From contig CM066321.1 in NCBI GenBank assembly GCA_033807775.1, forward strand, positions 45,422,850-45,486,849: a stretch of DNA of 64,000 nt, read 5' to 3'. Source of the stretch: Saussurea involucrata (lineage: Eukaryota > Streptophyta > Magnoliopsida > Asterales > Asteraceae). The position numbers and the translations under genes are program-made. The notes under the pieces are model-generated. The model was not told the DNA's origin and searched no databases. It saw only the letters and a program-made list of their open reading frames with translations. Below, piece after piece: positions 1 through 9,923 of this stretch (its first letter is position 1; each line of letters opens with the position of its first letter).

Positions 1-194
1 TCAGCTGTAGCTGGTACACGGGGTACTGTTAACATAGGGACATGAGGAGGATTATAAAGGTATTGTACGAGCTCTTTATCAGTACCCTCAAAGAAATGGA
101 TCATTCTTATTTTCCACTGAGGATATTCATTTCGTAGAAGAGATGGTGGTTTGGTTAATGAACCAGCTGTGAAGAAATTTTGTGCGTTTGTCAT
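1..194 (-). CDS. gag: Gag N-terminus of copia E1 (partial)
   Basis: The reading frame opens with an ATG at 192-194 on the minus strand and stays open to the window edge (64 codons). The start MTNAQNFFTAGSLTKPPSLL, followed by a Trp-containing segment (EYPQWKIRMIHFF) and an acidic stretch, is the usual beginning of a copia Gag (UBN2-like domain). Position fits: it follows the primer-binding site (470-481) and leader of E1. Gag forms the virus-like particle in the cytoplasm. No stop is seen in the visible part. Nothing can be said about the rest of the protein. Confidence 0.7.
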   Translation of the reverse strand, partial: MTNAQNFFTAGSLTKPPSLLRNEYPQWKIRMIHFFEGTDKELVQYLYNPPHVPMLTVPRVPATA

Positions 195-469
195 TTTAAG
201 AGTAGAAAGTTTCAGAATAAGATATTGCACGAAAAAGTACGAAAGAATAATCTGGAAAGATTTTTCTGGGTTTGGAAGTTCTTAACAGTGCACTTTTATG
301 AAGTTTTAACTAAAGAAACATTTTCTCTAGATTTACCAAATATCGAATAAATCGAAAATGGCAAAAAATAGAATCTGTTTGAAAGAATGAATAACATGTT
401 AGAATCAAACCACGTTTCTACCAATAATCTTGTTAAACGAGGATCGCTTGATATTGAAAACTAAGCTTT
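195..469 (-). other. E1 5' leader
   Basis: This untranslated stretch lies between the primer-binding site and the Gag ATG of E1. I see no other ORF or repeat array in it. Confidence 0.5.
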
Positions 470-481
470 GCTCTGATAACA
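470..481 (-). other. E1 primer-binding site (tRNA-iMet)
   Basis: The plus strand reads GCTCTGATAACA, the complement of TGGTATCAGAGC with one mismatch. It sits two bases from the LTR boundary, as expected for the site where the 3' end of initiator Met-tRNA primes minus-strand DNA synthesis. Confidence 0.8.
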
Positions 482-483
482 AT

Positions 484-1289
484 TGTTGGTTCCCGTATTT
501 GATTAACAAAGATTATCTAATCTATTAGTTCAAATAAGACGTGTTCCGGAAGCGTATTTGAAGAACTAACAGATATGTTTATATAGAAACAACACAAAAT
601 ACCAAATAAACAGTATATGAAGAATAGATGAATATCTCAAAGATTACTGTATTTGATTAAGAACACTAAGAACAGATTTGACGTTAATTGTGTGCAAGTG
701 TTTTTGCGTATAAGATTATATATCTGTTAAGGAAGAACTCAACATGAGTCTTCCTTTTATACTACTACAAAAGATCTATTCTAGACAAAAGGACTATTGC
801 TACAGGAAACAAGGGATGGTATGAACAGTTTGAAAACTGCATGCATTAAATGCGCTAATATCAACTTGGAAGGTGTTCCTATCGGAGTATGACACGTGTA
901 GGAGTCAGACCATGCCTTGTACAAGTTGATGAAAGGACCCTGGAACAGTAGCAAGATATTTCTGTAACAGTGGTAAGATATTCCTATAACAGTGGTAAGA
1001 TATTCCTATAACAGTGGCAAGATAATCCTGTAACAGTGGCAAGATATTATAAATATCTTCCAAGTCTTCAGTCTGAACCGCAGAGGCTCTGTCAAGGGTG
1101 ATAGAGGTTCTGCGGCTCGGTCCTTTGTGAGCATTCTTTTGTAGATCCTTCTTCGGTCCTTTGTGTTTCTTGAATGATCTTGTTTACTTTGGCAGAGCTT
1201 CTGTGGCACTCCGCAGAGCTTCTGTGGAAGTATTTCATACTTAGCCTAATTTTCAATACTTCTAATATTATGAATATTTGGAGCTAACA
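484..1289 (-). repeat. E1 5' LTR (about 806 bp)
   Basis: Read on the minus strand the LTR starts TGTTAGCTCC and ends GGGAACCAACA. A TATA-like TATAAAA lies at 755-761 (minus). A short tandem array of about 21-22 bp units (core CAGTGGTAAGATATTCC) occupies about 945-1047. Because both LTRs of one element start as identical copies, the partner LTR outside the window could date the insertion. Confidence 0.85.
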
Positions 1290-1290
1290 G

Positions 1291-3953
1291 AACAAACTAC
1301 CACCGATTTGGGCATGTTTCTTTACCATTGTTGACAAATGCCTTGCTGGAAAACCCAGTTCAGTAGATCAAGCATCAAGGAAAATCTTGCAAATCTTTCT
1401 TGGGTTAGTGAAGAATAGACATTATGATTATGCTTCTATCTTATGGGAAGATATGAAGAATACCTTTGAAAGAAATCAGAAGGCACTTAGAAGAGAAACA
1501 AGAGACAATCCTTTAACATATATACCTTATCAGAGGTATTGGCAGATGGTAATATGGTATGCAATGAGGCAAGATCCCAATATTCCAAGAAGAGCAAATG
1601 AGGAGCATGGGCCAATTTTCTATATGGGTAAAATGATCTCATCCCTTAAACTTGCAAATTTTCCAAATCATAGACCATTGCCAAGGTCACTTAGGCAGTA
1701 CATTCCAGGGGAGAGTGAGATTTTAAAAGCTTATTGCACCTCTATGGGATTTGAACAACCTCAGATCCCTACCCATGAAGAAAACCCTGAGAGGAGAGGT
1801 GAGGGGTCTAGTGCAAATAGAGAGGGGGAGAATGTTCAGGAGGGAGAACATTCTGAGAGAATTGAGACGCAAAATTCTGAGAGCTTGGTTAGACATGAAA
1901 GTGAAAAACAGACAGAGAGAGGTGAGGATGAGAGACTGTCACCAGAATTAGAAAACAGAGATAATTCTGAACCAGCTGATCTAAACTGGGCACCCACATC
2001 TACTATTGGTTCACAACCCTTGGTGACCAATATTGAAAAAAACACCATTGAGCCCATGGTGGAACTTGAACAACCCAATCCCATCCACTCAGAAGCATTT
2101 CAACATGCTACTGTTTCATTTCAAACAGGGGAACCATTGCCTACTCATTTGGAGTTTGGTGATAAATCCCAAAATATTATTCATCACATTGTGTCTGGAT
2201 TGCATAGTGATATCCAATTTGGGAAAATTCAGAAACAAAATCAAGAATTAGGAGAGAAAGTTCAAAAGTTGGAAAATTCGGTTGTTTCCTTGAAGGATGA
2301 AGTCAAGGAACTCAGAACAATGTTGGAAAGCAAAGTAAAATATGTTGAACAAAAGGTAGATGGAGTCAAAGATTCTTTGGAATCTCACAAAAAGGAGATC
2401 AAACATTGGTTATCTGTTTTTAAAAAGGAGATTCTAAAAAGTATGAAGGATATGAAGTCTTCTATGATTCAATCAATTAGTTCAAATCTGGCTAGTGTTT
2501 CAAAGCCTCTAGCTATCATGCCTCTGTCTGTAGCAGTACCAAAATCTGAGTCGACTTAGTCTTTAAAGAGGAAGTTTGATGATAATGAGCTTCATCATCA
2601 TCAAAAGGGGGAGAAAAAGCAGAAGCAAAGCACTGAGTTAGCAGATGTTCAAACAATATGCTCTGAATCTGAAGATGTTGTGGAATCAGAAAATGTGGTA
2701 CTTGAAAATTCTTTTGAAGAAGTTACTGATAAAATTCTGGAAAGTACTTCTGAATTGGAGGTAAATTCTAATGAAACTGATGTAGTTATGACAGATGATG
2801 TAGTTACGGCAAATGAAATGAGTATTTTTGGAGCAGATGCGACAATTATGGCAGATGAGACAGTTATGGCTGATGAGGTGATTATGGCAGATGATATGGT
2901 AATTGGTTCTGAAATAATTATGACAGACAATTCTGAATCAAATATGACAGAAAGTTCTGAAATGAATACAGAGGTCTCATGTTCATATATTGTTCTTTAC
3001 ACTGGAGGTGATTCTAACTCTGAATTTGAAGAAAGGAGGATGGATGATGTTCTGATAAGGAGAATGCACAGTGAGTTGGTGAGAGCTCTTAATGTTCAGA
3101 ATGTGTACAACTGTTTCAGAATGGTAAGGCCAATTGATCTGATGGGAGAATTGGATTGCACAGTCAGATATACAATAAACTTTGAAAAAGATATTGCAGA
3201 TTATTTCTTTGATGATGTGTCAGAAGAAGATCTTGTAAAAGTTGTAGAATTTTCTCGTCTTCATACACATACAGAAATCCAATTGTCATTCCCAGAATTG
3301 AGTTGCCAGTTCTTGAAGAACCACTTTGTGATTTCATTGTTGGAAGAGAAGATACACCATTGGCTAGAAACTATTATGTCTCAGTATACCCTGAAGACAC
3401 TTATGAATACGTCTACTGCAAGGAAGATTAGTATGTGGTTATTGAAAACTTCATTGATGGATTCATAGATGAGAAAAGTCAGATGGTATATGAAGAAGCC
3501 TCAAACATATTGAGAAAACCTGATGAAAGGCTATTGGTTCAGAATAGAATTGAGAAGGTGTTAGAATTTCAGATTGAAGAGTTTGATGGTCTGAAGTATG
3601 TAAACATGAATGTTTTGAAAGAAGGGAATTTGAAAGTAAGCATGACTAGCTTTGACTTCCACAGATTGTTTTTGGATGATCAAATTTTCTTGGTAAAGTT
3701 CTTTGCAAGCACTGGAGAAACTTGGGTAGAACTTGAATGCAGAAGGATTTTAGGGATATATGTTAGAAATATGCAGTTGTATGATTTTCAGTTGGCAATC
3801 GAGTCAAGAAAAGAGAAGTGTAACTTGATGTGTCCAATCAGAACTCTGGATGTAATAAACAGATTTGATGGGTTTGTCAGTGAAGAAGTTGATAATGAAA
3901 TATTTATTCATTCTGAATCCAACCATGTTATTCTATTCAGATTGAAGGACTGA
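1291..3953 (+). pseudogene. E2 accessory ORF (aORF), N-terminal and central part
   Basis: The frame is open from 1291, directly at the E1 boundary, so the true start lies left of E1. The N-terminal domain has motifs shared with the E3, E6 and E9 copies (a DYASILWEDM-like segment, then a YIPYQRY-like segment, then an IPRR-like motif near 1585-1594). A Glu-rich hydrophilic region and a coiled coil (about 2220-2480) follow. An in-frame TAG is at 2557-2559, then a basic motif (KRKFDD ... GEKKQK) and an acidic repeat region with many Ala-Asp-Glu and Met residues. A frameshift before about 3360, a stop near 3430 and a stop at 3951 show decay. The C-terminal part contains a LYDFQLAIES segment matching LTDFQMALES in E3. 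The function is unknown. Its position after pol resembles env-like ORFs of Sireviruses, but I see no membrane segment. Confidence 0.65.
2601..2618 (+). promoter_or_regulatory. Internal polypurine tract within E2 aORF
   Basis: An AAAAGGGGGAGAAAAA run lies inside the coding frame (codons Gln-Lys-Gly-Glu-Lys-Lys). It matches the tract used before the 3' LTRs in this window (AAAAAGGGGGAGA). The other three aORFs have the same tract at the equivalent position. Confidence 0.45.
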
Positions 3954-3968
3954 GTAAAATTCAGTGAT

Positions 3969-3973
3969 GCTAT
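3969..3973 (+). repeat. Target-site duplication of E3 (left copy)
   Basis: GCTAT precedes the E3 LTR and GCTAC follows it at 23896-23900. Four of five bases match, which is reasonable with roughly 3% divergence between the two LTRs. Confidence 0.7.
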
Positions 3974-4205
3974 TGTGATCCCGAGATACAAGTAATATGA
4001 ACAAGATCTGTGATAAACTCTGGTCATCTATCATTAATCATCAAGAACATGATACAAGAAGTAGAGAGAAACTCACAAAAAGTTGAAATGTTATGTATGT
4101 CAAAGTGTTAGTCAAAAGCATAAAGATCTAAGCCTTTTATACCTAGATCTAGACTTTAAAAGTTTAGTCCCTCAACTTGAATACAACATAAAATAGACAC
4201 TAACA
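3974..4205 (-). repeat. E3 3' LTR (232 bp)
   Basis: It matches 23664-23895 over the full 232 bp with about 8 differences. On the plus strand it starts TGTGATCCCGAG and ends GACACTAACA. This is a short LTR compared with E1 or E5. A TATA-like sequence (GGTATAAAAGG on the minus strand) lies near 4133-4144. Confidence 0.95.
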
Positions 4206-4218
4206 TTCTCCCCCTTTG
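4206..4218 (-). promoter_or_regulatory. E3 3' polypurine tract
   Basis: The minus strand reads AAAGGGGGAGAA directly before the 3' LTR. In LTR retrotransposons this RNase H-resistant purine run primes plus-strand DNA synthesis. Confidence 0.85.
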
Positions 4219-4283
4219 TATTCAAGTGAGCCAAGTAAGCTTTATCATCTAAGCTGCTCTGGTGGAATGTATCTCTTTCTGAT

Positions 4284-6033
4284 TCAAAAAATGATCTCAA
4301 ATCTTCTTAGTGAATCCCGGTAATCCAGTCGATCTTGCATAGCTTTCAAAGCGTCGTTGATCAAGACTTTATCCTTCTCCTTCAGAGGCACCTTTTTCTT
4401 TTCATCCAGTCTTAGCTTTTCAGTTAGCCGAATCTTTATCATTAAGAGCGTCCCATCAAAATACAAGTTGACTTCAATAAGCCTCAAGAACTTCTTCTTC
4501 TTTTGCCCGTTGTGATTAACAATTCCAAACTCTGGTTTTTCCAACATGGTATAAAGAGGAATACCATGTATGTCTGGTAAGTTTCTGTTTGGCCTTCTTT
4601 TATTGACTCTGACTTGATTACTTTCCAAAGCCATTTGAAAGTCGGTTAAGTATGCAAGCTTGATCAATTTCTTCATGAATCTTTTGACGGCTTTATAAGC
4701 TTCAGAATAGGTAATGTCTTTGTTCGGCATCCGTGCAAGAATATCATATAGTCTGAAAAAATCTTCACAGGTTAGGGATTTGAAGTCAGCTTCACTAAAA
4801 TTCCATTCTTTTTCATCTGTTCTGTAGATGTAGAATCTCGGATAAAAAACATTCAGAATCCTCTCCGATTCTATCTTCACAATTCTGACAATCTCTTTAT
4901 TTGTTCTGACCAAACTGAGCACTTGATCTTTGTCGTTCAACATGTATAAGTATTCAATCTGATTCTGGCGTGGGAACTTTTCAATTGAATACAATTTTAC
5001 CTTGTCGATTGGCTGAACCTTTTTCACGAACAAGTCACCCCTGATATCTTCTTGGAATGGAGTAATAATTCTTGTTCGATGATGACCTCTAACAATCAGT
5101 GCTTCTCTATCCACCAACATCTGAAGGTTTCGCATTTCAGCTTCGGAGACTGGATCTTTGATTTTGCCTTCAGGAAGATCAGGAATCACCGGAACTTGTA
5201 TCACTGGATCAGGTTGGTTATTTTCTTTCTCGAGATCAGAATAAGGTTGAACTACACCACCATCGAATACATCATCCATCTATTCTTTAATCTTTACAAC
5301 AACAATTTCTGAATCATCATCAGATCCAACATAAACAACATCTTGAATGAAACCATCTGCCATTCTTTCCTCAACAGTTCTGTTATCACATCCATCAGGC
5401 TTTTCAACCGTAGGACTGACATCATCCAGAAATCCAAATCAGCACTTTCACCCACTTGAGTACCACCAACATTACCGATACCCGTTTCCACATTCGTTTC
5501 CACATTTTCAGGCAATTGAACGCCCGAACCGCTAGCTTGATCAACCCTTTGTCTTACACTTCTCTCCCCCTCATGGTGATCATGATTGGGATCTTGATCA
5601 TCATGCCTTCGTTTGGGCGTTTCGGCTTAAATACCACACCGTTGTTCCACCACTTTGATTCGGTCAGAGAGCGAAGAAAATCCAGAAGAAATGGCATTTG
5701 TCATATCGTGTAGGGATTGCTGAAGCGACTGAATATGGTTCGGTAGACTGGCTTGTTGTTCGGTTTGACGGCGAAGAAGACCAAGTAAATCGACCTCTTC
5801 TTGAGTATTGTGATCACCTTGTTCTAGTAACCTGGTAAGCATTTGGGATTTAAGTTCATGTAAAGGCAAATTAGGATGTACCTTCGGATTTGGCAGGGAT
5901 TCTGGTTGAGCATCAGATTGTGTGGATGAAGATTCAGCAACAGACTTTCCATTGATCGCTTTTTGAACATCGGCAAACAAGTTCACAATAACATCTTTCA
6001 ACTCTGCTATTTGAGCTTTGTGACTGTTGTTTA
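4284..6033 (-). pseudogene. E3 accessory ORF, C-terminal segment
   Basis: This is the last third of the E3 aORF. From the MITE boundary leftward it holds an amphipathic, Gln/Leu-rich helix-forming region (SHKAQIAELKDV onward) with heptad-like spacing. A stop is at about 5627. The conserved basic motif (KRRHDD ... HHEGE) comes next. After a frameshift near 5430 and a stop near 5281, a 331-residue open stretch (4284-5279) forms the C-terminal domain. Conserved blocks there are VKKVQPIDKVKLYSIEKFP, FYIYRTDEKEWNFSEADF and LTDFQMALES; it ends RRFEIIF. The same domain is at 37399-38280 in E9. No known fold is recognised. The protein is charged and has no obvious signal peptide or membrane span. Confidence 0.7.
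5560..5574 (-). promoter_or_regulatory. Internal polypurine tract within E3 aORF
   Basis: The minus strand reads GAGGGGGAGAGA inside the HHEGE coding region. The position relative to the basic motif matches the tracts in E2, E6 and E9. Confidence 0.45.
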
Positions 6034-6688
6034 GGTAGCGTTTGGTATGCAGACAGGATGGGACATGACAAAACTGGACAAGACGAGACAGGACTGGACG
6101 GGACAAAACTAATTTTCTGTTCTGCGTTTGGTACGACTAGAACAGGACAGGACAAAACTGTTAAAATGACCAAATTGCCCTAGAATATAGATTAATATTT
6201 TTCATCATGTAATAATTATAAATAACATAAAATCAATTAAATAATTAACTATTATATACATCAAAATTAAAGTAAATTATATAAATCACATTTATGTAAA
6301 TTTATATAATATATAATATATAATTTTTCAAAAAATGTTTGCAAAACATTATATAAGACAGATCTGGACATTTTATATAATATATAATTTTTCAAAAAAT
6401 GTTTGCAAAAAAATTAATTTTATATAATATATAATTTTTCAAAAAATGTTTGCAAAATAATTTTTATATAATATATAATTGAAAATGAAGGGTAAATGTG
6501 TCATTTTATGCTTTGTCCCATGTTGTTCCACCTTTTTTGGTGGAACAAAAAATGCCTCATTTTGTCCCATGAAAATGGATTTTAGTCCCATCCTTGTCCC
6601 ACCTTGTTTTAGTCACATGTCATACCAAACGCAGTACTATTTTTTTTGTCCCGTCCCGTCCCATCTAGTCTGCGCACCAAACGCACCC
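6034..6688. mobile_element. E4: PIF/Harbinger-like MITE (about 655 bp)
   Basis: The ends are imperfect terminal inverted repeats of about 35 bp: GGTAGCGTTTGGT on the left and, reverse-complemented, GGGTGCGTTTGGT on the right. TTA flanks both sides (6031-6033 and 6689-6691), the usual Harbinger/Tourist target duplication. The interior is AT-rich, with a roughly 65-bp motif (ATATAATTTTTCAAAAAATG core) repeated about three times at 6300-6480. No transposase is encoded. It splits the E3 aORF, whose frame resumes on both sides. Confidence 0.85.
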
Positions 6689-7542
6689 TTAGAGACTGGA
6701 TAGCAACTTCGAGCAACTTCACCGATACAAAATTATGAGGAGGAGGACCCACCAACGACTGAACTGCACGAGCTTGTAACGGGGGTAACACCCAGACCAT
6801 TTAGGTTACTGGTTGACATAGCAGTCGAAGAGACTGTATGGCCTATGTTCAATGCTGGCATAGTGTTAACATTGATAGGACTTCCGCCCGGTCCTCATGA
6901 AGCACCAACGAATGGGGGCAACACTCGGGGCGTTCCGGTTGGGTTACGAAGAACTCCAACGTTTTGTGGCACCATTAATGAAGTGACAAATGGTCTCGGT
7001 GTCCTAGGAAATGAAGTAAAATCAAAAGGTTCTAGACGCGATCTGTGAACAAATGAAGGCGGTGGTCGGGGCAGTTGCCATCCTGTTTCAATACCAGCAG
7101 ACACCGAATGTGTCGCCGATAGTGTTTGTGCTTTTCCCCTGTGAGAAAATGAAACATCAACTTGTGAAGAAGTTGATGAGTGGCTGAGTGGGGTTGTGCA
7201 TCGCATAACTGGGTTCACTATGGCTTCTTCAAAGTCTTGTGGCAACGAACGCGCACCGACAATAGATGTGGCTACCCGGTTAGACACGGTTTGGGTAGGA
7301 TCAGTAGTTAAAACTTTCTTTGATCCTGTCACACCCTCACCATCTTTTTTTCTTTCCTTCTCACATAACCTCAACTCATTTTCTGTTTCAACTAATACTC
7401 CCTCATTTCCCCTTATATCTCCTCCAATTCCAGAATCAGTAACAACCTTTTCAATAACAGTATCAATAGTATCCATGTTTTGATCATCATTGTTATCATC
7501 ATCATCATCTGAGTTATCATCCTATTTTTCATCATCAGCATT
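6689..7542 (-). pseudogene. E3 accessory ORF, central segment between E5 and the MITE
   Basis: On the minus strand this continues the aORF from the E5 insertion point (7542) to the MITE (6689). It starts with a run of Asp codons, contains one stop soon after 7530, and then a Ser/Thr/Pro-rich low-complexity stretch (7476-6895) without a recognisable domain. The piece near 6800-6700 aligns with the start of the helix region in E9 (VTVKLMEV in E9, VSVKLLEV here). The matching segment of E9 is at about 45900-46600. Confidence 0.6.
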
Positions 7543-8157
7543 TGTTAGATCTAGAGTTTTGTCAAAAACACAACTGTTAAGATCTGATCTGAAGAATCAG
7601 AGTTCTGAGCAAGAAGACTCAGAAGTTCTGATCAGAGAATAATGAAAAGATTACAAGTATGGAAGTTGGTCAGAAGACTCAGAAGTTCTGAGTAGAAGAC
7701 TCAGAAGTTCTGAGTGAGAAATCTCAAAGGATTCTAAGTGTTGGATTCTAACTAGAAGGTTCAGAGTTCTGAGTAGGAGACTTAGAACTTCTGATTATGA
7801 AGACAAATGTTCTGAAGCGCCTATTCAGAAGTATGTTCAGAAGTTCTGAACAACATGTTCAGAACTTATATCTTAGGATGTTTTCATTTATATTCGGTTA
7901 CTAATTAGGACACGTGTAATTGTTCTATTAGTCTGTTTCTCATATGTACTGTAGCTTTAGATTTTCTCTACAGTATATATAGTGTTAGCAACAGTTTGCT
8001 AACTAATCTTTGATATAATCTTTGGTGAATCCATTTAGAGAAAAACTCATTGTAACATCTTGCAATTCACAGTTTGTTAATAAATCATATGACCAGTTGC
8101 TGTGAATACGATCTTGAATGTTCATATTTGATTGTAAGATTAGATCCTGGACTTTCA
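7543..8157 (+). repeat. E5 5' LTR (615 bp)
   Basis: It starts TGTTAGATCTAGAG and ends CCTGGACTTTCA. U3 holds many copies of a near-palindrome of the form TCAGAAGTTCTGA (about 7600-7880). A TATA-like AGTATATATAG lies near 7972-7982. Confidence 0.95.
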
Positions 8158-8159
8158 AT

Positions 8160-8172
8160 TGGTATCAGAGCC
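8160..8172 (+). other. E5 primer-binding site (tRNA-iMet)
   Basis: TGGTATCAGAGCC begins two bases after the LTR, a perfect match to the standard initiator-Met primer site. Confidence 0.93.
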
Positions 8173-8645
8173 AATCAACAAACAAATTCGTCCAAGAGTG
8201 TGTTTGATCGCGTTCTTGAAGTTTCTTGATCAATTCGACAATTGATTCCGCTACTGCTAACAATTCTTGAATTCCTAACAATTCTTGAATTCGTTTCTAT
8301 CATTGATTCAAGAAATTTGAATTTGTCTTTCTGTTGAATCGATATCTTACAATCAAGTCATCCAAAGATTTTCTCTCTATGCTGATTAATTCTCGAAATT
8401 AAACAGAGATCACAGGTATGTTTTCGAAGTTCTTGATTGGTTTCTTGATAAAGGTGATTATATCTGCTGCATGTTGATTAGTATTCAAATTTTTTGTTGA
8501 AAAGAAGATTTCATTAATTCATGTACTCTAACTGTTTGATAAAATGCATGTGACAGATTTGATTAGTTCTTGCATATTCTAGATCTGTGTTGATTCTCAG
8601 TTTTGATCAAAATTCATAGTTGATATTTGAATTTTTCATTTCATC
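8173..8645 (+). other. E5 leader
   Basis: This is an untranslated leader. A donor-like site CACAG/GTATGT has its GT at 8416-8417; possible acceptors are TGACAG (about 8551) upstream of the ORF and TTTTGCAG (9935) just after it. No other ORF or repeat is evident. Confidence 0.5.
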
Positions 8646-9923
8646 ATGCCTGAGATTGTTGAAGTTTTTGTGAGACCTGCAAGTTCTATAACCAGTTCAG
8701 ACAATTTAAAAAAATTAAGTCCTGTAAAAGCAAAAGAAACAATTTCTGAAAGAAAAACTGAGAATGCTCATTTAAGCAAGATTGCTAATCTTCAAGCAAA
8801 ACAAGATGAAAATACAAAAGTTCTAAAGATTTTGCAAAAAGAGAAATCTGATTTTCTAAAGGATTTTGAAAAGGTTCATGAAAACATAAAGTTGTTAGAA
8901 AAAGAGAATGTTGATTTGAAAGAGAAAGGCAATTTTAGAAGAAAGATGTTGACAGAGTCTGAAAATAGAATCAAATCATGTGAAATGAAAAATTGTCAAC
9001 TCTTGAAACAGATCTATGATTTTGAACAAGTTCTTATACTTGAAAGAGTGAAATTTGAGAAAGAGAGAAGAGACTTTCAAACTGAGAGGAAAGGTTTTGA
9101 AACAAAGTCTGTTGAATTATCTTTGAAAATTTCTGATTTGGAGAAAATTCTTGCAAAAGAAAGAAAAGAGTTTGAATGCAAGAAAAATGTTTTTCAAAAA
9201 GAAAAGAATGGTTTTGAGAAAAAGAAAACAGGAATGTTAAATGAGTTTTCTGTAAAAATAAATGAGTTGGAGAAAGAGTTAGAAGATGGAAGGAAAGAGA
9301 CTGAAAAGAAGAAGGTAAATGGCTTTAAAGAAAAATGCTTAAAAGATGAGTTTGAGAAGGAAAAGAAAGTTTTTCATTTGGAGATAAGGAGGCTTATTAA
9401 GAAATTATCCGATTTATCAACTAAAATCATGATAGAGAGGAAGTCCAAATCTGATTTGCAGTCAAGGTTTGATTTGTATGTTAAAAAGTTTAGGGAATTT
9501 GAAACGAAAGTTGTTGACAAATCAAATCATAGTTCAAAAGATCAGATTCGTTCTTCTAATCTGTTTTATGATTCTGCTATTGATAAATCTTATAATTGTT
9601 CTTTTAAAAGGATAAAAATGGAATGGAGAGTTAAAGGAACAACTTCCAAGAAAGAAGTGCCAAAATTAAAAGTTCCTAATTCAAATGTCAAGAAGAACAA
9701 TACATTTCAAAGAAAATCTTTTGTTAAACCTGATGTGATTTATTCTGTAAATCAATTAGTCAGAGTTGCACAAAAGAAACTTTGTTGTTCATATTGTATG
9801 ACTAATGATTTTGTGAACAAGAATTTTATTCAGCATTGGTACGGTTCTTATAGAATATCTGCATATGCCACTGCACCTAACAAATCAGGACCCAAGTTCA
9901 TATGGGTACCAAGGACAACTTAA
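8646..9923 (+). CDS. Coiled-coil Gag C-terminal-like protein of E5
   Basis: An intact 425-residue ORF starts at the ATG at 8646. Residues about 55-290 are Lys/Glu-rich heptads with repeated FEKE and LEKE blocks, a long coiled coil. At residue 325 is MEWRVKGT, then a Lys-rich linker, then CCSYC (residues 380-384) with a Trp/Tyr-rich tail ending KFIWVPRTT. The same tail order (WRVK, Cys pair, WVPK, stop) closes the Gag of E3 just before protease. The protein therefore equals the C-terminal half of Gag without capsid or CCHC knuckle. The same lone ORF is in E10 (41568-43025). It may bind particle proteins of a helper element; that is inference. The frame is undamaged although nothing else is coded. 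Confidence 0.75.
   Translation: MPEIVEVFVRPASSITSSDNLKKLSPVKAKETISERKTENAHLSKIANLQAKQDENTKVLKILQKEKSDFLKDFEKVHENIKLLEKENVDLKEKGNFRRKMLTESENRIKSCEMKNCQLLKQIYDFEQVLILERVKFEKERRDFQTERKGFETKSVELSLKISDLEKILAKERKEFECKKNVFQKEKNGFEKKKTGMLNEFSVKINELEKELEDGRKETEKKKVNGFKEKCLKDEFEKEKKVFHLEIRRLIKKLSDLSTKIMIERKSKSDLQSRFDLYVKKFREFETKVVDKSNHSSKDQIRSSNLFYDSAIDKSYNCSFKRIKMEWRVKGTTSKKEVPKLKVPNSNVKKNNTFQRKSFVKPDVIYSVNQLVRVAQKKLCCSYCMTNDFVNKNFIQHWYGSYRISAYATAPNKSGPKFIWVPRTT

Larger units (their letters stand above)
1..1289 (-). mobile_element. E1: Ty1/copia retrotransposon, 5' end only
   Basis: This is the 5' portion of a minus-strand copia element: LTR, primer-binding site, leader and Gag N-terminus, running off the left edge. 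Its LTR family (TGTTAG at the start, CCAACA at the end) matches the LTR of E6 at 35541-36176. It is inserted in the accessory ORF of E2, because the E2 reading frame is open immediately to the right of the LTR. The expected 5-bp target duplication on this side is GAACA (1290-1294); the other copy lies outside the window. Confidence 0.85.

Noticed and set aside
1006..1209. ORF on the minus strand within the E1 LTR
   Set aside because: It lies wholly inside an LTR next to a short tandem repeat and has no recognisable motif.
1291..2559. aORF as a viral envelope gene
   Set aside because: The position fits env-like ORFs, but I see no signal peptide, no transmembrane helix and no cleavage motif, and there is a basic nuclear-signal-like motif.
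4284..5279. The 331-codon ORF as a host gene
   Set aside because: It lies between the E3 polypurine tract and the rest of the E3 aORF, and has a close counterpart in the same place in E9.
7600..7880. Heat-shock elements in the E5 LTR
   Set aside because: GAA and TTC are separated by one base in the TCAGAAGTTCTGA palindrome, while the consensus needs two. I kept only the palindrome observation.
8160..8172. tRNA-like sequences at the primer-binding sites
   Set aside because: Only about 12 bases match the tRNA 3' end; no tRNA gene or cloverleaf is present.
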